Part shown: piece by piece, positions 14,358-23,003 of the stretch
Position numbering within the stretch: position 1 is the stretch's first letter
Layout: each line of letters starts with the position of its first letter
Source of the DNA: Stenotrophomonas_A sp036403795
GTDB lineage: Bacteria > Pseudomonadota > Gammaproteobacteria > Xanthomonadales > Xanthomonadaceae
Direction: 5' to 3'
DNA length: 54,989 bases
Assembly (NCBI GenBank): GCA_036403795.1
Contig: DASWQJ010000176.1
Location: 1-54,989 of the forward strand
Made by a program: the position numbers and the translations under genes
Notes under the pieces: generated by a model
Database searches by the model: none
Told to the model about the DNA's origin: nothing
The model's input: only the letters and a program-made list of their open reading frames with translations

Positions 14358-15176
14358 ATGACCACGCTCGCCGGCAAGACCCTGTTCATCACCGGTGCCT
14401 CGCGCGGCATCGGCCTGGCCATCGCGCTGCGCGCCGCGCGCGACGGCGCGAACATTGCCATCGTGGCCAAGTCGGCCGTGGCCAACCCGCGGCTACCCGG
14501 CACCATCCACAGCACGGCCGAGGCGGTGACTGCTGCGGGCGGACAGGCCCTGGCCCTGAAATGCGACATCCGCGAAGAGGACCAGGTTGCCGCCGCCGTG
14601 GCCGCTGCGGTGGATACGTTCGGCGGCATCGACATCCTGGTCAACAACGCCAGCGCGATCTGGTTGCGCGGCACGCTGGACACGCCGATGAAGCGCTACG
14701 ACCTGATGCAGCAGGTCAACTCGCGCGGCAGCTTTCTTTGCGCACAGGCCTGCCTGCCGCATCTGCTCAAGGCCGCCAATCCCCACATCCTCACGCTAGC
14801 GCCGCCGCCCTCGCTGGACCCGAAGTGGTGGGCGCCGCATACCGGTTACACGCTGGCCAAGATGGGCATGAGCTTCGTCACGTTGGGGCTGGCTGCGGAA
14901 TTCGGACCGCAGGGCGTCGCCGTGAATGCCTTGTGGCCACGCACGCTGATCGCCACCGATGCGCTCAACATGATTCCCGGCGTGGAGCTGCGCAACGGCC
15001 GTCGTCCCGACATCATGGCCGACGCCGCGCATGCCGTACTGTGCCGGGCGGCCGAAGGCTTCCACGGCCAGTTCCTCATCGACGATGAAGTACTGGCGCA
15101 AGTCGGCGTCACCGATCTGTCGGGTTATGCAGTCGATCCCTCGGCGCCGCTGCTGCCGGATTTGTTTCTTGACTGA
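14358..15176 (+). CDS. SDR-family oxidoreductase (HSDL2-like)
   Basis: This 272-residue short-chain dehydrogenase has the cofactor motif GASRGIG, the NNAS strand motif and the active-site YTLAK (YxxxK). It resembles the HSDL2-type group, whose members have the phrase ISPPL before the active Tyr. Here the phrase is LTLAPPPSLDP, so the usual catalytic Ser is Ala with a Ser four residues later. Activity on hydroxyacyl or carbonyl substrates is a family guess. The start is the ATG before TTLAGKTLF; ten extra residues are possible upstream. Convergent with the channel gene. Confidence 0.85.
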   Translation: MTTLAGKTLFITGASRGIGLAIALRAARDGANIAIVAKSAVANPRLPGTIHSTAEAVTAAGGQALALKCDIREEDQVAAAVAAAVDTFGGIDILVNNASAIWLRGTLDTPMKRYDLMQQVNSRGSFLCAQACLPHLLKAANPHILTLAPPPSLDPKWWAPHTGYTLAKMGMSFVTLGLAAEFGPQGVAVNALWPRTLIATDALNMIPGVELRNGRRPDIMADAAHAVLCRAAEGFHGQFLIDDEVLAQVGVTDLSGYAVDPSAPLLPDLFLD

Positions 15177-15200
15177 GCGCCTGCCAGGGCGCCCAGGTTT
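15177..15200. terminator. Weak hairpin between convergent genes
   Basis: A short 5-bp GC stem (15177-15181 with 15188-15192) is followed by CCAGGTTTTAAA on the plus strand, directly after the SDR stop. It is marginal as an intrinsic terminator. Confidence 0.3.
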
Positions 15201-16075
15201 TAAAGGGGATTGAGCGGTGCAGGCAACGTGGCGCCACAGCGACGGCAATGCAGTGCATCGCGGTCATGCCCTTCCAGTCCACATTCCGGGCAGCCGCGGT
15301 TGTCGTGCCGATGGGCATCCTCGGCTTCGCGCAGACTGGTAGCCAGTTCGGCGGTGTAGATGCCGGTCGGCACGGCGATGATGCTGTAGCCGATCAGGAT
15401 CAGCACCGAGGTGACGAAGCGACCCAACGTGGTTTGCGGCACCACGTCGCCGAACCCCACCGTGGCCATGGTCACGATGGCCCAGTACATGCTGGTAGGA
15501 ATGCTGGTGAAGCCATTTACCGGACCTTCGATCAAATACATCAGCGCGCCGGCGATCACGGTGATGGTCATCACGGTGAACAGGAACACGAGCACCTTGC
15601 GGCGGCTGCGCCACAGCGCCTGCATCAGGATGCCGCTTTCCTCCACGTAGCGCGTCAGCTTGAGGATGCGGAACAAACGCAGCATGCGCAGCACGCGCAC
15701 CACCAGCAGGCTTTGCGCGCCCGGCACGAACAGCGACAGGTAGGTCGGCAGGATCGCGGCCAGGTCGATGATGCCCCACACGCTCACCGCATATCGCAGC
15801 GGTCGCTTCACCACCGCCAGCCGCAACAGGTATTCGGCAGTGAACAGCAGGGTGAACCCCCACTCGACGATGTAGAACCAATCCGACCAGCGCTGGTGGA
15901 TGCCCTGCACGCTGTCGAGCATCACCACCAGAATGCTGGCTACGATGGCGTAGACCAGCAATAGATCGAAATTGCGCTCGGGCGGCCGGTCGTGCTGGTA
16001 GATGATGTCGAACCAGCGCCGGCGCCAACCCGTTTCGGTGGCCGGATTGAGTTGCGGGTCTGAAAAGGGACGCAT
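15200..16075 (-). CDS. Voltage-gated-type potassium channel with Cys-rich tail
   Basis: This 291-residue inner-membrane channel subunit has six transmembrane segments. The S4 sensor carries regularly spaced Arg (VLRMLRLFRILKL), and the pore helix and filter read ATVGFGD, the K+-channel signature. The C-terminal cytosolic tail ends in two CxxC pairs (C262/C265 and C277/C280, with GLEGHDRDALH between), like a small zinc ribbon or redox knuckle. That is unusual for a Kv-type channel. It forms tetramers if it behaves like its family. It is divergent from the aminotransferase gene and convergent with the SDR gene. Confidence 0.9.
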   Translation of the reverse strand: MRPFSDPQLNPATETGWRRRWFDIIYQHDRPPERNFDLLLVYAIVASILVVMLDSVQGIHQRWSDWFYIVEWGFTLLFTAEYLLRLAVVKRPLRYAVSVWGIIDLAAILPTYLSLFVPGAQSLLVVRVLRMLRLFRILKLTRYVEESGILMQALWRSRRKVLVFLFTVMTITVIAGALMYLIEGPVNGFTSIPTSMYWAIVTMATVGFGDVVPQTTLGRFVTSVLILIGYSIIAVPTGIYTAELATSLREAEDAHRHDNRGCPECGLEGHDRDALHCRRCGATLPAPLNPL

Positions 16076-16167
16076 GGCGCCATTGTGCCGCGCATCGGGT
16101 TCGCGGTGGCCGTCCAGATGGGTGAGAATGCGCCACTTCCGCTCGCCACTCCGTCACGCTCGCCGCC

Positions 16168-17397
16168 ATGAACGAAACCACTGATTCGCTGTTGTCCCTG
16201 TCGCACTACTACCTGCCGGTCTACCGTCCGCGCCAGGTCGTGCTGGAGCGCGGGCAGGGCGTGTACCTGTGGGACAGCGAAGGCCGCCAGTATCTGGACC
16301 TGGCGGCGGGCATCGCGGTGTGCGGCCTGGGCCACAACGACCCGGACCTGCATGCCGCCCTGGTCGAGCAGGCCGGCAAGCTGTGGCACACCAGCAACGT
16401 CTTCTTCAGCGAGCCACCGTTGCGGCTGGCCGAGGAACTGGTCGCCGCTTCGCGCTTCGCCGAGCGGGTGTTCCTGTGCAACTCGGGCACCGAGGCCAAC
16501 GAATGCGCGATCAAGCTGGTGCGCAAGTGGGCCAGCATGCAGGGCCGGCCGGCCCATCAGCGCGTGATCGTCACCTTCCGCGGCAGCTTCCACGGCCGCA
16601 CCCTGGCGGCGGTGACCGCCGGTGCGCAGCCCAAGTACCAGGAAGGCTACGAGCCGTTGCCCGGCGGATTCCGGTATTGCGACTTCAACGATGAAACCCA
16701 GCTGGAAGCGGCGATGGCGGCCGGCGACGTGGCTGCCGTGATGTTGGAACCGGTGCAGGGCGAGGGGGGCGTGACGCCCGCCAAGCCGGGTTTCCTCAAG
16801 CGGGTGCGCGAGCTGTGCGACCACCACGGCGCCCTGGTGGTGCTGGACGAGATCCAGGCCGGCATGGGTCGTACCGGCACGCTGTTCGCGTTCTGGCAGG
16901 AGCAGATCGTTCCGGACATCGTCACCCTGGCCAAGGCGCTGGGCGGCGGCTTCCCCATTGGCGCGTGCCTGGCTGGGCCGCGCGTGGCCGAGACCATGCA
17001 GTTTGGTGCACACGGAACCACCTTCGGCGGTAACCCGTTGGCTGCGGCCGTGGCACGCGTGGCGCTGCGCAAGCTCGGTTCGACCGAAATCGCCGCCAAC
17101 GTGTCGCGGCAGTCGGCCGCGCTGCGCGCAGGACTGGAAAAGATCGGCGCCCAGACCGGTGCATTCAGCGGAGTGCGTGGTCGCGGGTTGATGCTTGGCG
17201 CCGTGTTGGCACCGGCCCATGCCGGCCAGGCGGGCGCCCTGCTCGACGCGGCTGCCGCAGAGGGTCTGCTGGCCTTGCAGGCGGGTCCGGACGTCGTGCG
17301 CCTGGTGCCGGCGCTCAACATCAACGATGCCGAGGTTGCCGAAGGTCTGGTGCTGCTGCGCAAGGCGGTAGATCGCTGGTTGGCCACGCGCGGCTGA
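16168..17397 (+). CDS. argD: Acetylornithine-type class III aminotransferase
   Basis: This 409-residue PLP enzyme of the ArgD group transfers amino groups between N-acetylornithine (or succinyl-diaminopimelate) and 2-oxoglutarate. Motifs are FLCNSGTEANECAIKLVRKW (PLP phosphate), FHGRTLAAVTAGAQPKYQEG, LDEIQAGMGRTG, and TLAKALGGGFP with the Schiff-base Lys. Length fits ArgD (about 406). It is not beside other arg genes here, so a role in arginine synthesis versus ornithine or GABA turnover cannot be decided from context. The start gives the canonical N-terminus. Confidence 0.88.
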   Translation: MNETTDSLLSLSHYYLPVYRPRQVVLERGQGVYLWDSEGRQYLDLAAGIAVCGLGHNDPDLHAALVEQAGKLWHTSNVFFSEPPLRLAEELVAASRFAERVFLCNSGTEANECAIKLVRKWASMQGRPAHQRVIVTFRGSFHGRTLAAVTAGAQPKYQEGYEPLPGGFRYCDFNDETQLEAAMAAGDVAAVMLEPVQGEGGVTPAKPGFLKRVRELCDHHGALVVLDEIQAGMGRTGTLFAFWQEQIVPDIVTLAKALGGGFPIGACLAGPRVAETMQFGAHGTTFGGNPLAAAVARVALRKLGSTEIAANVSRQSAALRAGLEKIGAQTGAFSGVRGRGLMLGAVLAPAHAGQAGALLDAAAAEGLLALQAGPDVVRLVPALNINDAEVAEGLVLLRKAVDRWLATRG

Positions 17398-17400
17398 CGC

Positions 17401-17430
17401 GCACGCCCGAGCACGCCCGAGCACGCCCAA
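17401..17430. repeat. Three tandem 10-bp repeats
   Basis: Three head-to-tail copies of GCACGCCCGA (the third with one change) follow directly after the aminotransferase stop. This is a small slippage-type array of no evident function. Confidence 0.8.
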
Positions 17431-17473
17431 GCGCCTCCACTGGCGATAAACGCGTGCGTTCGGCTGCGCCCAC

Positions 17474-18097
17474 TCAAGCCAGTAGGCGGTGACGTTTCAA
17501 AGCGGCGCCCATCGAGCGCGAATCGTGTACGGTTTCCGCCTGCATGCCTACCGCCCGCGCGCCTCGCACGTTGACGAACAGGTCGTCGACGAACAGCGTG
17601 TGACGCGGATCGGTGTCCAGCTGGGCGGCCGCTTTGAGAAATACCTCGGGTTGCGGCTTGCGGCCGCCCAACGATCCGCTGCACAGGATGCGTCCCTGCA
17701 ACTTCGGAAGCAGCTCCGGCACCAGGTGGGGAATCACCTCGGCCATCAGGGCGCCGTTGTTGGTCAGGATTGCGATGGCGGTGTGCCGGGCGATCGCCGC
17801 CACGCGCGCGATCACCCCGGCCTGGGGCCGGCACGCCGCTAGTCGCGCGGCTTTCCAGATCGCGGCATCCAGGGGACGTCCGATGGCCTGGCCGAGCGCC
17901 TGCAGGTAGGCGTCGGTACCGATCTGGCCGGCGTCATATGCGGTTTCCAGCCCCGATTCGAACAAGGCCCCATGCACCTGGGCTGGCGTGCAGCCCGCGT
18001 GGTCGGCCAGCTGCGCCAAGCGTCGGGGCCGATGGTAGTTCGCCAGCACGCCGTCGAAATCCAGCAGCAGCAGACGGGGTGCGAGGGCATTGGGCAT
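17474..18097 (-). CDS. HAD-superfamily hydrolase
   Basis: This 207-residue subfamily IA phosphatase has the nucleophile motif DFDGVLAN, motif II ILTNNG, the Lys in GGRKPQPEVF and motif IV FVDDLFVNVRGA. The helical cap lies between about 15 and 90. The substrate is unknown; small phosphorylated metabolites are usual. I took the ATG at 18097 rather than the in-frame TTG at 18103, because CATAAT stands six bases before it and gives a leaderless-type start. There is no Shine-Dalgarno. Divergent from the fucose operon by 199 bp. Confidence 0.87.
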   Translation of the reverse strand: MPNALAPRLLLLDFDGVLANYHRPRRLAQLADHAGCTPAQVHGALFESGLETAYDAGQIGTDAYLQALGQAIGRPLDAAIWKAARLAACRPQAGVIARVAAIARHTAIAILTNNGALMAEVIPHLVPELLPKLQGRILCSGSLGGRKPQPEVFLKAAAQLDTDPRHTLFVDDLFVNVRGARAVGMQAETVHDSRSMGAALKRHRLLA

Positions 18098-18103
18098 TCG
18101 CAA

Positions 18104-18109
18104 ATTATG
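18104..18109 (-). promoter_or_regulatory. CATAAT -10 hexamer before the HAD gene
   Basis: On the minus strand CATAAT is followed by six bases and the ATG of the HAD hydrolase, giving a predicted +1 at the start codon. No good -35 is visible. Confidence 0.4.
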
Positions 18110-18224
18110 CTGCGTAGCCGCATTGGAAGGGCGTCGGACAGCCGAATTGCAAAGGGCGCTCCGAGATACCCTAATGGAATCAGGAGCTTGCAGTCGCGGT
18201 ATTGAGCGGTTCGACTTTGGTCGA

Positions 18225-18254
18225 TTGCCACGTACACGCCACGTCGGCTACAAA
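18225..18254 (+). promoter_or_regulatory. Promoter of the L-fucose operon
   Basis: TTGCCA (18225-18230) and TACAAA (18249-18254) are separated by 18 bp, upstream of the first fucose gene. Predicted +1 is near 18261, inside the candidate operator. Confidence 0.5.
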
Positions 18255-18257
18255 TTG

Positions 18258-18272
18258 GTCCAGCCATTGGAC
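18258..18272. promoter_or_regulatory. Candidate operator for the GntR/FadR regulator
   Basis: The inverted repeat GTCCA-N5-TGGAC overlaps the predicted transcription start. A related half-site, GGTCC, occurs just downstream at 18278-18282. FadR-subfamily regulators bind short palindromes of this size, and such a regulator is the last gene of the cluster. The link is inferred. Confidence 0.4.
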
Positions 18273-18296
18273 ATCTGGTCCTGGACGGAGACGACA

Positions 18297-19061
18297 ATGC
18301 GTTTGATGGGCAAGACGGCGCTGGTGACGGCGGCAGGCCAAGGCATTGGCCGGGCCAGCGCGCTTCGGTTCGCGCGGGAAGGTGCCACGGTGCTGGCCAC
18401 CGATATCAACGCCGGCGCGTTGGACGCGCTGCGCACGGAAGGCGGCGATCGGATACGGACCCAACTCCTCGATGTGACCGACGCGGCCGCGATCCAGGCG
18501 CTGGCAGGCCAGTACGAGGGCGAGCGCGCATTCGATGTGTTGTTCAACTGCGCCGGCTATGTCCATGCCGGCAGCATTGCCGATTGCAGCGAACAGGATT
18601 GGGACTTCGCCTGGCAGCTCAACGTCACCTCGATGTACCGACTGATTCGTGCGTTGCTGCCGGCCATGCTGGCCAAAGGCGGCGGTTCGATCATCAACAT
18701 GTCCTCGGCGGCTTCGAGCGTGAAAGGCGTCGCCAACCGATTCGTCTACGGGACCACCAAGGCCGCCGTCATCGGCATGACCAAGGCCATTGCCGCCGAC
18801 TACGTCGCGCACGGCATCCGTTGCAATGCTATCTGCCCGGGCACGGTGGAATCGCCTTCGCTGGAGCAGCGCATCCAGGCCCAGGCGCGCGACCAGGGCG
18901 TGGACGTGGCGGTGGTGCGCGCCGCGTTCGTCGCCCGCCAGCCGATGGGTCGCGTGGGTCGGGCTGAAGAAATCGCCGCCCTGGCCACCTATCTGGCCAG
19001 CGATGAAGCGGCCTTTACCACCGGCACGGTGCAACTGATCGATGGCGGCTGGTCGAACTGA
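18297..19061 (+). CDS. 2-keto-3-deoxy-L-fuconate dehydrogenase (SDR)
   Basis: This 254-residue SDR has the cofactor motif TAAGQGIG, the FNCAGYVH strand, and the active site NMSSAASS…YGTTK. It is of the DHRS6/BDH2-like type. In the X. campestris non-phosphorylating fucose route, an SDR beside the FAH-type hydrolase oxidises 2-keto-3-deoxy-L-fuconate to the 2,4-diketo acid. This position and type match. The start ATG is preceded by GGACGGAG. First gene of a seven-gene operon; the hydrolase follows 33 bases later. The exact assignment between the two SDRs of the cluster rests on neighbour order and family resemblance. Confidence 0.85.
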   Translation: MRLMGKTALVTAAGQGIGRASALRFAREGATVLATDINAGALDALRTEGGDRIRTQLLDVTDAAAIQALAGQYEGERAFDVLFNCAGYVHAGSIADCSEQDWDFAWQLNVTSMYRLIRALLPAMLAKGGGSIINMSSAASSVKGVANRFVYGTTKAAVIGMTKAIAADYVAHGIRCNAICPGTVESPSLEQRIQAQARDQGVDVAVVRAAFVARQPMGRVGRAEEIAALATYLASDEAAFTTGTVQLIDGGWSN

Positions 19062-19094
19062 CCTGACGCACCCCACCCCCACAGGAGTCGCTTG

Positions 19095-19937
19095 ATGAAA
19101 CTGCTGCGCTACGGCCCCAAGGGCCAGGAAAAACCCGGTCTGCTCGATGCGCAAGGGCAATTGCGCGATCTGTCTGCGCATGTCGACGATCTCGCCGGCG
19201 AGGCGCTGTCGCCGGCATCGCTGGCGCGGCTGGCCGGGCTGGATCCCACCGCGCTGCCCGTCGTGGCCGGCAACCCGCGCCTGGGCGCCTGCGTGGGCCG
19301 GATCGGCAAGTTCATCTGCATCGGCCTGAATTATTCCGACCACGCCGCCGAGACCGGTGCGACCGTGCCGCCGGAGCCGGTCATCTTCAACAAGTGGACC
19401 AGTGCCGTGGTCGGTCCCAACGACGACGTGGAGATTCCGCGCGGCTCGACCAAGACCGATTGGGAAGTCGAGCTGGGCGTGGTCATCGGCAAAGGCGGAC
19501 GTTACATCGATGAAGCCGATGCGATGGACCACGTTGCCGGCTTCTGCGTTGTCAACGATGTCTCCGAGCGTGAGTTCCAGCTCGAGCGCCATGGAACCTG
19601 GGACAAGGGCAAGGGCTGCGATACGTTCGGTCCCACCGGTCCATGGCTGGTCACCCCGGACGAGATCGCCGATCCGCACAACCTGCGCATGTGGCTGGAA
19701 GTCGACGGGCATCGTTACCAGGACGGCTCCAGCGCGACCATGGTGTACCGCGTGCCCTTCGTTATCGCGTACCTGAGCCGTTTCATGAGCCTGCAGCCCG
19801 GCGATGTGATCTCCACCGGCACGCCGCCGGGCGTGGGCATGGGCCAGAAGCCACCGGTCTACCTGCGTCCCGGCCAGGTCATTCGCCTGGGCATCGAAGG
19901 CCTGGGCGAGCAGCGCCAGCAGGTGGTCTCGGCATGA
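19095..19937 (+). CDS. 2,4-diketo-3-deoxy-L-fuconate hydrolase (FAH family)
   Basis: This 280-residue fumarylacetoacetate-hydrolase-fold enzyme is expected to split the diketo acid into pyruvate and L-lactate, the last step of the pathway. Metal ligands of the family are visible in TDWEVELGVVIGKGG (two Glu) and NDVSEREFQ (Asp region). The closing motif STGTPPGVGMG is typical. Start at ATG 19095 with AGGAG eight bases upstream; the TTG one codon earlier is less likely. Its TGA overlaps the ATG of the dehydratase gene. Confidence 0.88.
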   Translation: MKLLRYGPKGQEKPGLLDAQGQLRDLSAHVDDLAGEALSPASLARLAGLDPTALPVVAGNPRLGACVGRIGKFICIGLNYSDHAAETGATVPPEPVIFNKWTSAVVGPNDDVEIPRGSTKTDWEVELGVVIGKGGRYIDEADAMDHVAGFCVVNDVSEREFQLERHGTWDKGKGCDTFGPTGPWLVTPDEIADPHNLRMWLEVDGHRYQDGSSATMVYRVPFVIAYLSRFMSLQPGDVISTGTPPGVGMGQKPPVYLRPGQVIRLGIEGLGEQRQQVVSA

Positions 19938-21211
19938 CCACCATCACCGCCATGCGGGTGCTGGACGTTCGCTTCCCCACGTCGCAACAACTCGATGGCT
20001 CGGATGCGATGAATCCGGATCCGGACTACTCGGCCGCCTACGTCATCCTCGATACGGACAACGACGCGCTCAAGGGCCACGGCCTGACCTTCACCATTGG
20101 TCGCGGCAACGAGATCTGCTGTGCGGCCATCCAGGCGATGGAGCACCTGGTAGTCGGCCTGCGCCTGGAAGACATCGCCGCCGACATGGGCGCGTTCTGG
20201 CGCCACGTCACCTCAGACAGCCAACTGCGCTGGATTGGCCCCGACAAGGGCGCGATCCACTTGGCGACCGGCGCGGTGGTCAATGCCGTGTGGGACCTGT
20301 GGGCCAAGGCCGAAGGCAAGCCGGTGTGGCAGTTGGTGGCCGACATGAGCCCGGAAGAATTCGTGCGTTGCATCGACTTCCGATACCTGAGCGACTGCAT
20401 CACCCCTGAGCAGGCGCTGGCTTTGCTGCGCGCACGCGCGCCTGGCAAAGCGGAGCGGCTGGCCCATCTGCGCCAGCACGGTTACCCCTGCTATACGACC
20501 TCGGCGGGATGGCTGGGTTACAGCGATGACAAGCTGCGCCGACTTTGCCAAGAGGCCATCGACGAGGGCTATTCGCACATCAAGCTCAAGGTCGGCGCCA
20601 ACCTGCAGGACGACATCCGTCGCGTCGGCATCGCGCGCGAGGTCATTGGTTGGGATCGCAAGTTGATGATCGATGCCAATCAAGTATGGGAGGCGGACAC
20701 GGCGATCGACTGGGTCGGCCAACTCGCCTTCGCCAAGCCGTGGTTCATTGAAGAGCCGACCAGTCCGGACGACGTCGAGGCGCATCGCCGCATCCGCCAG
20801 GCGGTCGCGCCGATCCAGGTCGCCACTGGCGAAATGTGCCAGAACCGCATCGTGTTCAAGCAGTTCATCACCCGCGAAGCGATCGATGTGGTGCAAATCG
20901 ATGCCTGCCGCCTGGGCGGTGTCAACGAGATCCTCGCCGTGCTGCTGATGGCCGCCAAGTACGATCTGGCAGTGTGCCCGCATGCCGGTGGCGTGGGCCT
21001 GTGCGAATACGTGCAGCATTTGGCCATGATCGATTACCTGTGCGTGTCGGGAACGCTGGAAGGTCGCGTGACCGAATACGTGGACCATCTGCACGAGCAT
21101 TTCATAGAACCCTGCCTGGTGCGCAACGCGGCTTATCAAGTGCCGAACGCGCCGGGCTTCTCGATCGAGATGAAGTCCGAGTCGCTGGACACGTATCTGT
21201 TCCGCGGCTGA
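19934..21211 (+). CDS. fucD: L-fuconate dehydratase
   Basis: This 425-residue enolase-superfamily enzyme dehydrates L-fuconate to 2-keto-3-deoxy-L-fuconate. The catalytic set is complete: Lys217-x-Lys219 (HIKLKVG), metal ligands Asp247, Glu273/274 and Glu300 (LMIDAN, IEEPTS, ATGEMC), and the Asp323–His350 pair (QIDACR, CPHAGG). As I recall the characterised Xanthomonas campestris FucD (K218/K220, D248, E274, E301, D324, H351), these are almost exactly one residue earlier, so function is well supported. ATGA overlap with the upstream hydrolase indicates translational coupling. Confidence 0.95.
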   Translation: MTTITAMRVLDVRFPTSQQLDGSDAMNPDPDYSAAYVILDTDNDALKGHGLTFTIGRGNEICCAAIQAMEHLVVGLRLEDIAADMGAFWRHVTSDSQLRWIGPDKGAIHLATGAVVNAVWDLWAKAEGKPVWQLVADMSPEEFVRCIDFRYLSDCITPEQALALLRARAPGKAERLAHLRQHGYPCYTTSAGWLGYSDDKLRRLCQEAIDEGYSHIKLKVGANLQDDIRRVGIAREVIGWDRKLMIDANQVWEADTAIDWVGQLAFAKPWFIEEPTSPDDVEAHRRIRQAVAPIQVATGEMCQNRIVFKQFITREAIDVVQIDACRLGGVNEILAVLLMAAKYDLAVCPHAGGVGLCEYVQHLAMIDYLCVSGTLEGRVTEYVDHLHEHFIEPCLVRNAAYQVPNAPGFSIEMKSESLDTYLFRG

Positions 21212-21218
21212 GGCAAGC

Positions 21219-22085
21219 ATGCTGATCGACGCCCACCAGCATTACTGGCGCTACGACCCCAAGACCTATGGCTGGATCGGTCCGGGCATGGAAGTGCTCG
21301 CGCAGGATTGGCTGCCCGCGCAGTTCGAGCCGGTGCGCCAGGCCAACGGCATCGACGCGACCATTGCCGTGCAGGCGCGCGGCAACGAGGACGACACCGC
21401 CTTTTTGATGCAGTTGGCCAGGCAGGCGCGCTGGATTGCCGGCATCGTCGGGTGGGTCGATCTGCGCGCCGATGGCGTCAGCGACCGGTTGGCGCATTGG
21501 CGTGCCCACGGGCCGCTGGTGGGCATCCGCCACCAGGTACAGGACGAGCCGAATCCCTCGGCCTGTCTGGCCGATGCCGCGTTTGACCGCGGCGTGGCCG
21601 CGGTGCAGCGCGCGCGATTGGTGTACGAGGTATTGGTGCGGCACGAGCATCTGGAGGCGGCAACCGTTTTTTGCGCGCGCCACGACGATCACGCGCTGGT
21701 GCTGGACCATCTGGGAAAGCCCGACATCGGCGGCACCGGCGATACCTTCGAGCGTTGGCAGCGGCAGATTCGCGCCCTGGCGGCGATGCCGCATGTCAGC
21801 GTCAAGATCTCCGGGCTGGTCACAGAAGCGCCGCGCGACCCGGATGGGCGCTTGGCGCTGGACGGTATCGGCCGCCATCTCGACGCCGCGCTCGAATGTT
21901 TTGGGCCGCGCCGCGTGTTGTTCGGCTCCGATTGGCCGGTCAGCCAGCTGGCGACGGACTACCCGCACGTACTGGCGTTGGCCCAGGATTGGGCGCAGTC
22001 GCGAGGGCTGTCGGTGCCTGAGCGCGAGTGTCTGTTCGGCGGCAACGCCATCGACATCTACGGCGACGCGCTGCGTCTGCCCTGA
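21219..22085 (+). CDS. L-fuconolactonase (amidohydrolase family)
   Basis: This 288-residue TIM-barrel amidohydrolase has the metal-binding HxH in LIDAHQHYW, LDHLGKPDI mid-chain and LFGSDWPV with the C-terminal Asp. Proteins of this type in fucose clusters hydrolyse L-fucono-lactone to L-fuconate, linking the L-fucose dehydrogenase to FucD. It starts seven bases after the fucD stop and ends 17 bases before the next gene. The activity is inferred from family and context. Confidence 0.88.
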   Translation: MLIDAHQHYWRYDPKTYGWIGPGMEVLAQDWLPAQFEPVRQANGIDATIAVQARGNEDDTAFLMQLARQARWIAGIVGWVDLRADGVSDRLAHWRAHGPLVGIRHQVQDEPNPSACLADAAFDRGVAAVQRARLVYEVLVRHEHLEAATVFCARHDDHALVLDHLGKPDIGGTGDTFERWQRQIRALAAMPHVSVKISGLVTEAPRDPDGRLALDGIGRHLDAALECFGPRRVLFGSDWPVSQLATDYPHVLALAQDWAQSRGLSVPERECLFGGNAIDIYGDALRLP

Positions 22086-22102
22086 GGCAAGAAGGGAAAC
22101 AC

Positions 22103-22876
22103 ATGGATCTGGAACTGCGCGACAAGGTGATCGTAGTGACCGGCGGGGCATCGGGGATCGGCGCGGCCATCAGCCGGCGCCTGGCGATGGAAGGCGCCAT
22201 CCCGGTGGCGATCGGGCATCACGACGATGGAGGATTCCTGGCCGAGCTCCAGACGCTGCAACCGCAGGCGCGCTACGTGCGCGTCGAACTGACCGACGAC
22301 GATGCCTGCCGCGAAGCCGTGGCCGGCGTGGTGGCGCAGTTCGGGCGCCTGGACGGCCTGGTCAACAATGCCGGCATCAACGACAACGTGGGGCTGGATG
22401 CCGGTCGCGCTGATTTCGTGCGCTCGCTGGAACGCAACCTCATTCACTACTACGTGATGGCCCATTACTGCGAACCGCACCTGCGTGCCTCGCGCGGCGC
22501 CATCGTCAATATTTCCTCCAAGACCGCCGTGACCGGGCAAGGCCGCACCAGTGGCTATACCGCGGCCAAGGGCGCGCAGCTGGCGCTCACCCGCGAGTGG
22601 GCGTTGGCCTTGGCCGATGCCGGCGTGCGCGTCAACGCGGTGGTACCTGCCGAGGTGATGACGCCGCTGTATGAAAAGTGGCTGCAAAGTTTCGACGATC
22701 CGCCCTCGCAGCTGCAGCAGATCACCGCGCGCATCCCACTGGGTCATCGCATGACGCACGCCGAAGAGATCGGCGACACCGTGGCGTTCCTGCTGTCGCC
22801 GCGCTCTTCCCATACGACGGGCCAATGGGTGTTCGTCGACGGGGGTTACACACACTTGGACCGGGCCGCTACCTGA
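22103..22876 (+). CDS. L-fucose dehydrogenase (SDR)
   Basis: This 257-residue SDR has the cofactor motif TGGASGIG, LVNNAGIND, and the active site NISSKTAV…YTAAK. It resembles the L-fucose/D-arabinose dehydrogenases of fucose clusters, which oxidise the free sugar to its lactone as the first step. The phrase AAKGAQLALTREWAL and the C-terminal FVDGGYTHLD are typical. AAGGGAAAC precedes the ATG. With the lactonase, FucD, the second SDR and the FAH hydrolase, this completes a phosphorylation-free route from fucose to pyruvate plus lactate. Confidence 0.85.
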   Translation: MDLELRDKVIVVTGGASGIGAAISRRLAMEGAIPVAIGHHDDGGFLAELQTLQPQARYVRVELTDDDACREAVAGVVAQFGRLDGLVNNAGINDNVGLDAGRADFVRSLERNLIHYYVMAHYCEPHLRASRGAIVNISSKTAVTGQGRTSGYTAAKGAQLALTREWALALADAGVRVNAVVPAEVMTPLYEKWLQSFDDPPSQLQQITARIPLGHRMTHAEEIGDTVAFLLSPRSSHTTGQWVFVDGGYTHLDRAAT

Positions 22877-23003
22877 GCCATGCGATCACGCGCATCCGAT
22901 CCGCTCATCGCTTGAGGACCGGGCGGAGTGCTGGGCGGAAGTCGGTATGGCTGATTTTGATTCCCAGCGCACCGCGCCGGGCTGACATAGGGGAAAAGCA
23001 ACA

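Noticed and set aside
17401..17430. CRISPR-like array
   Set aside because: Three adjacent 10-bp units without spacers; a simple tandem repeat. No CRISPR-like repeat/spacer pattern seen anywhere in the window.
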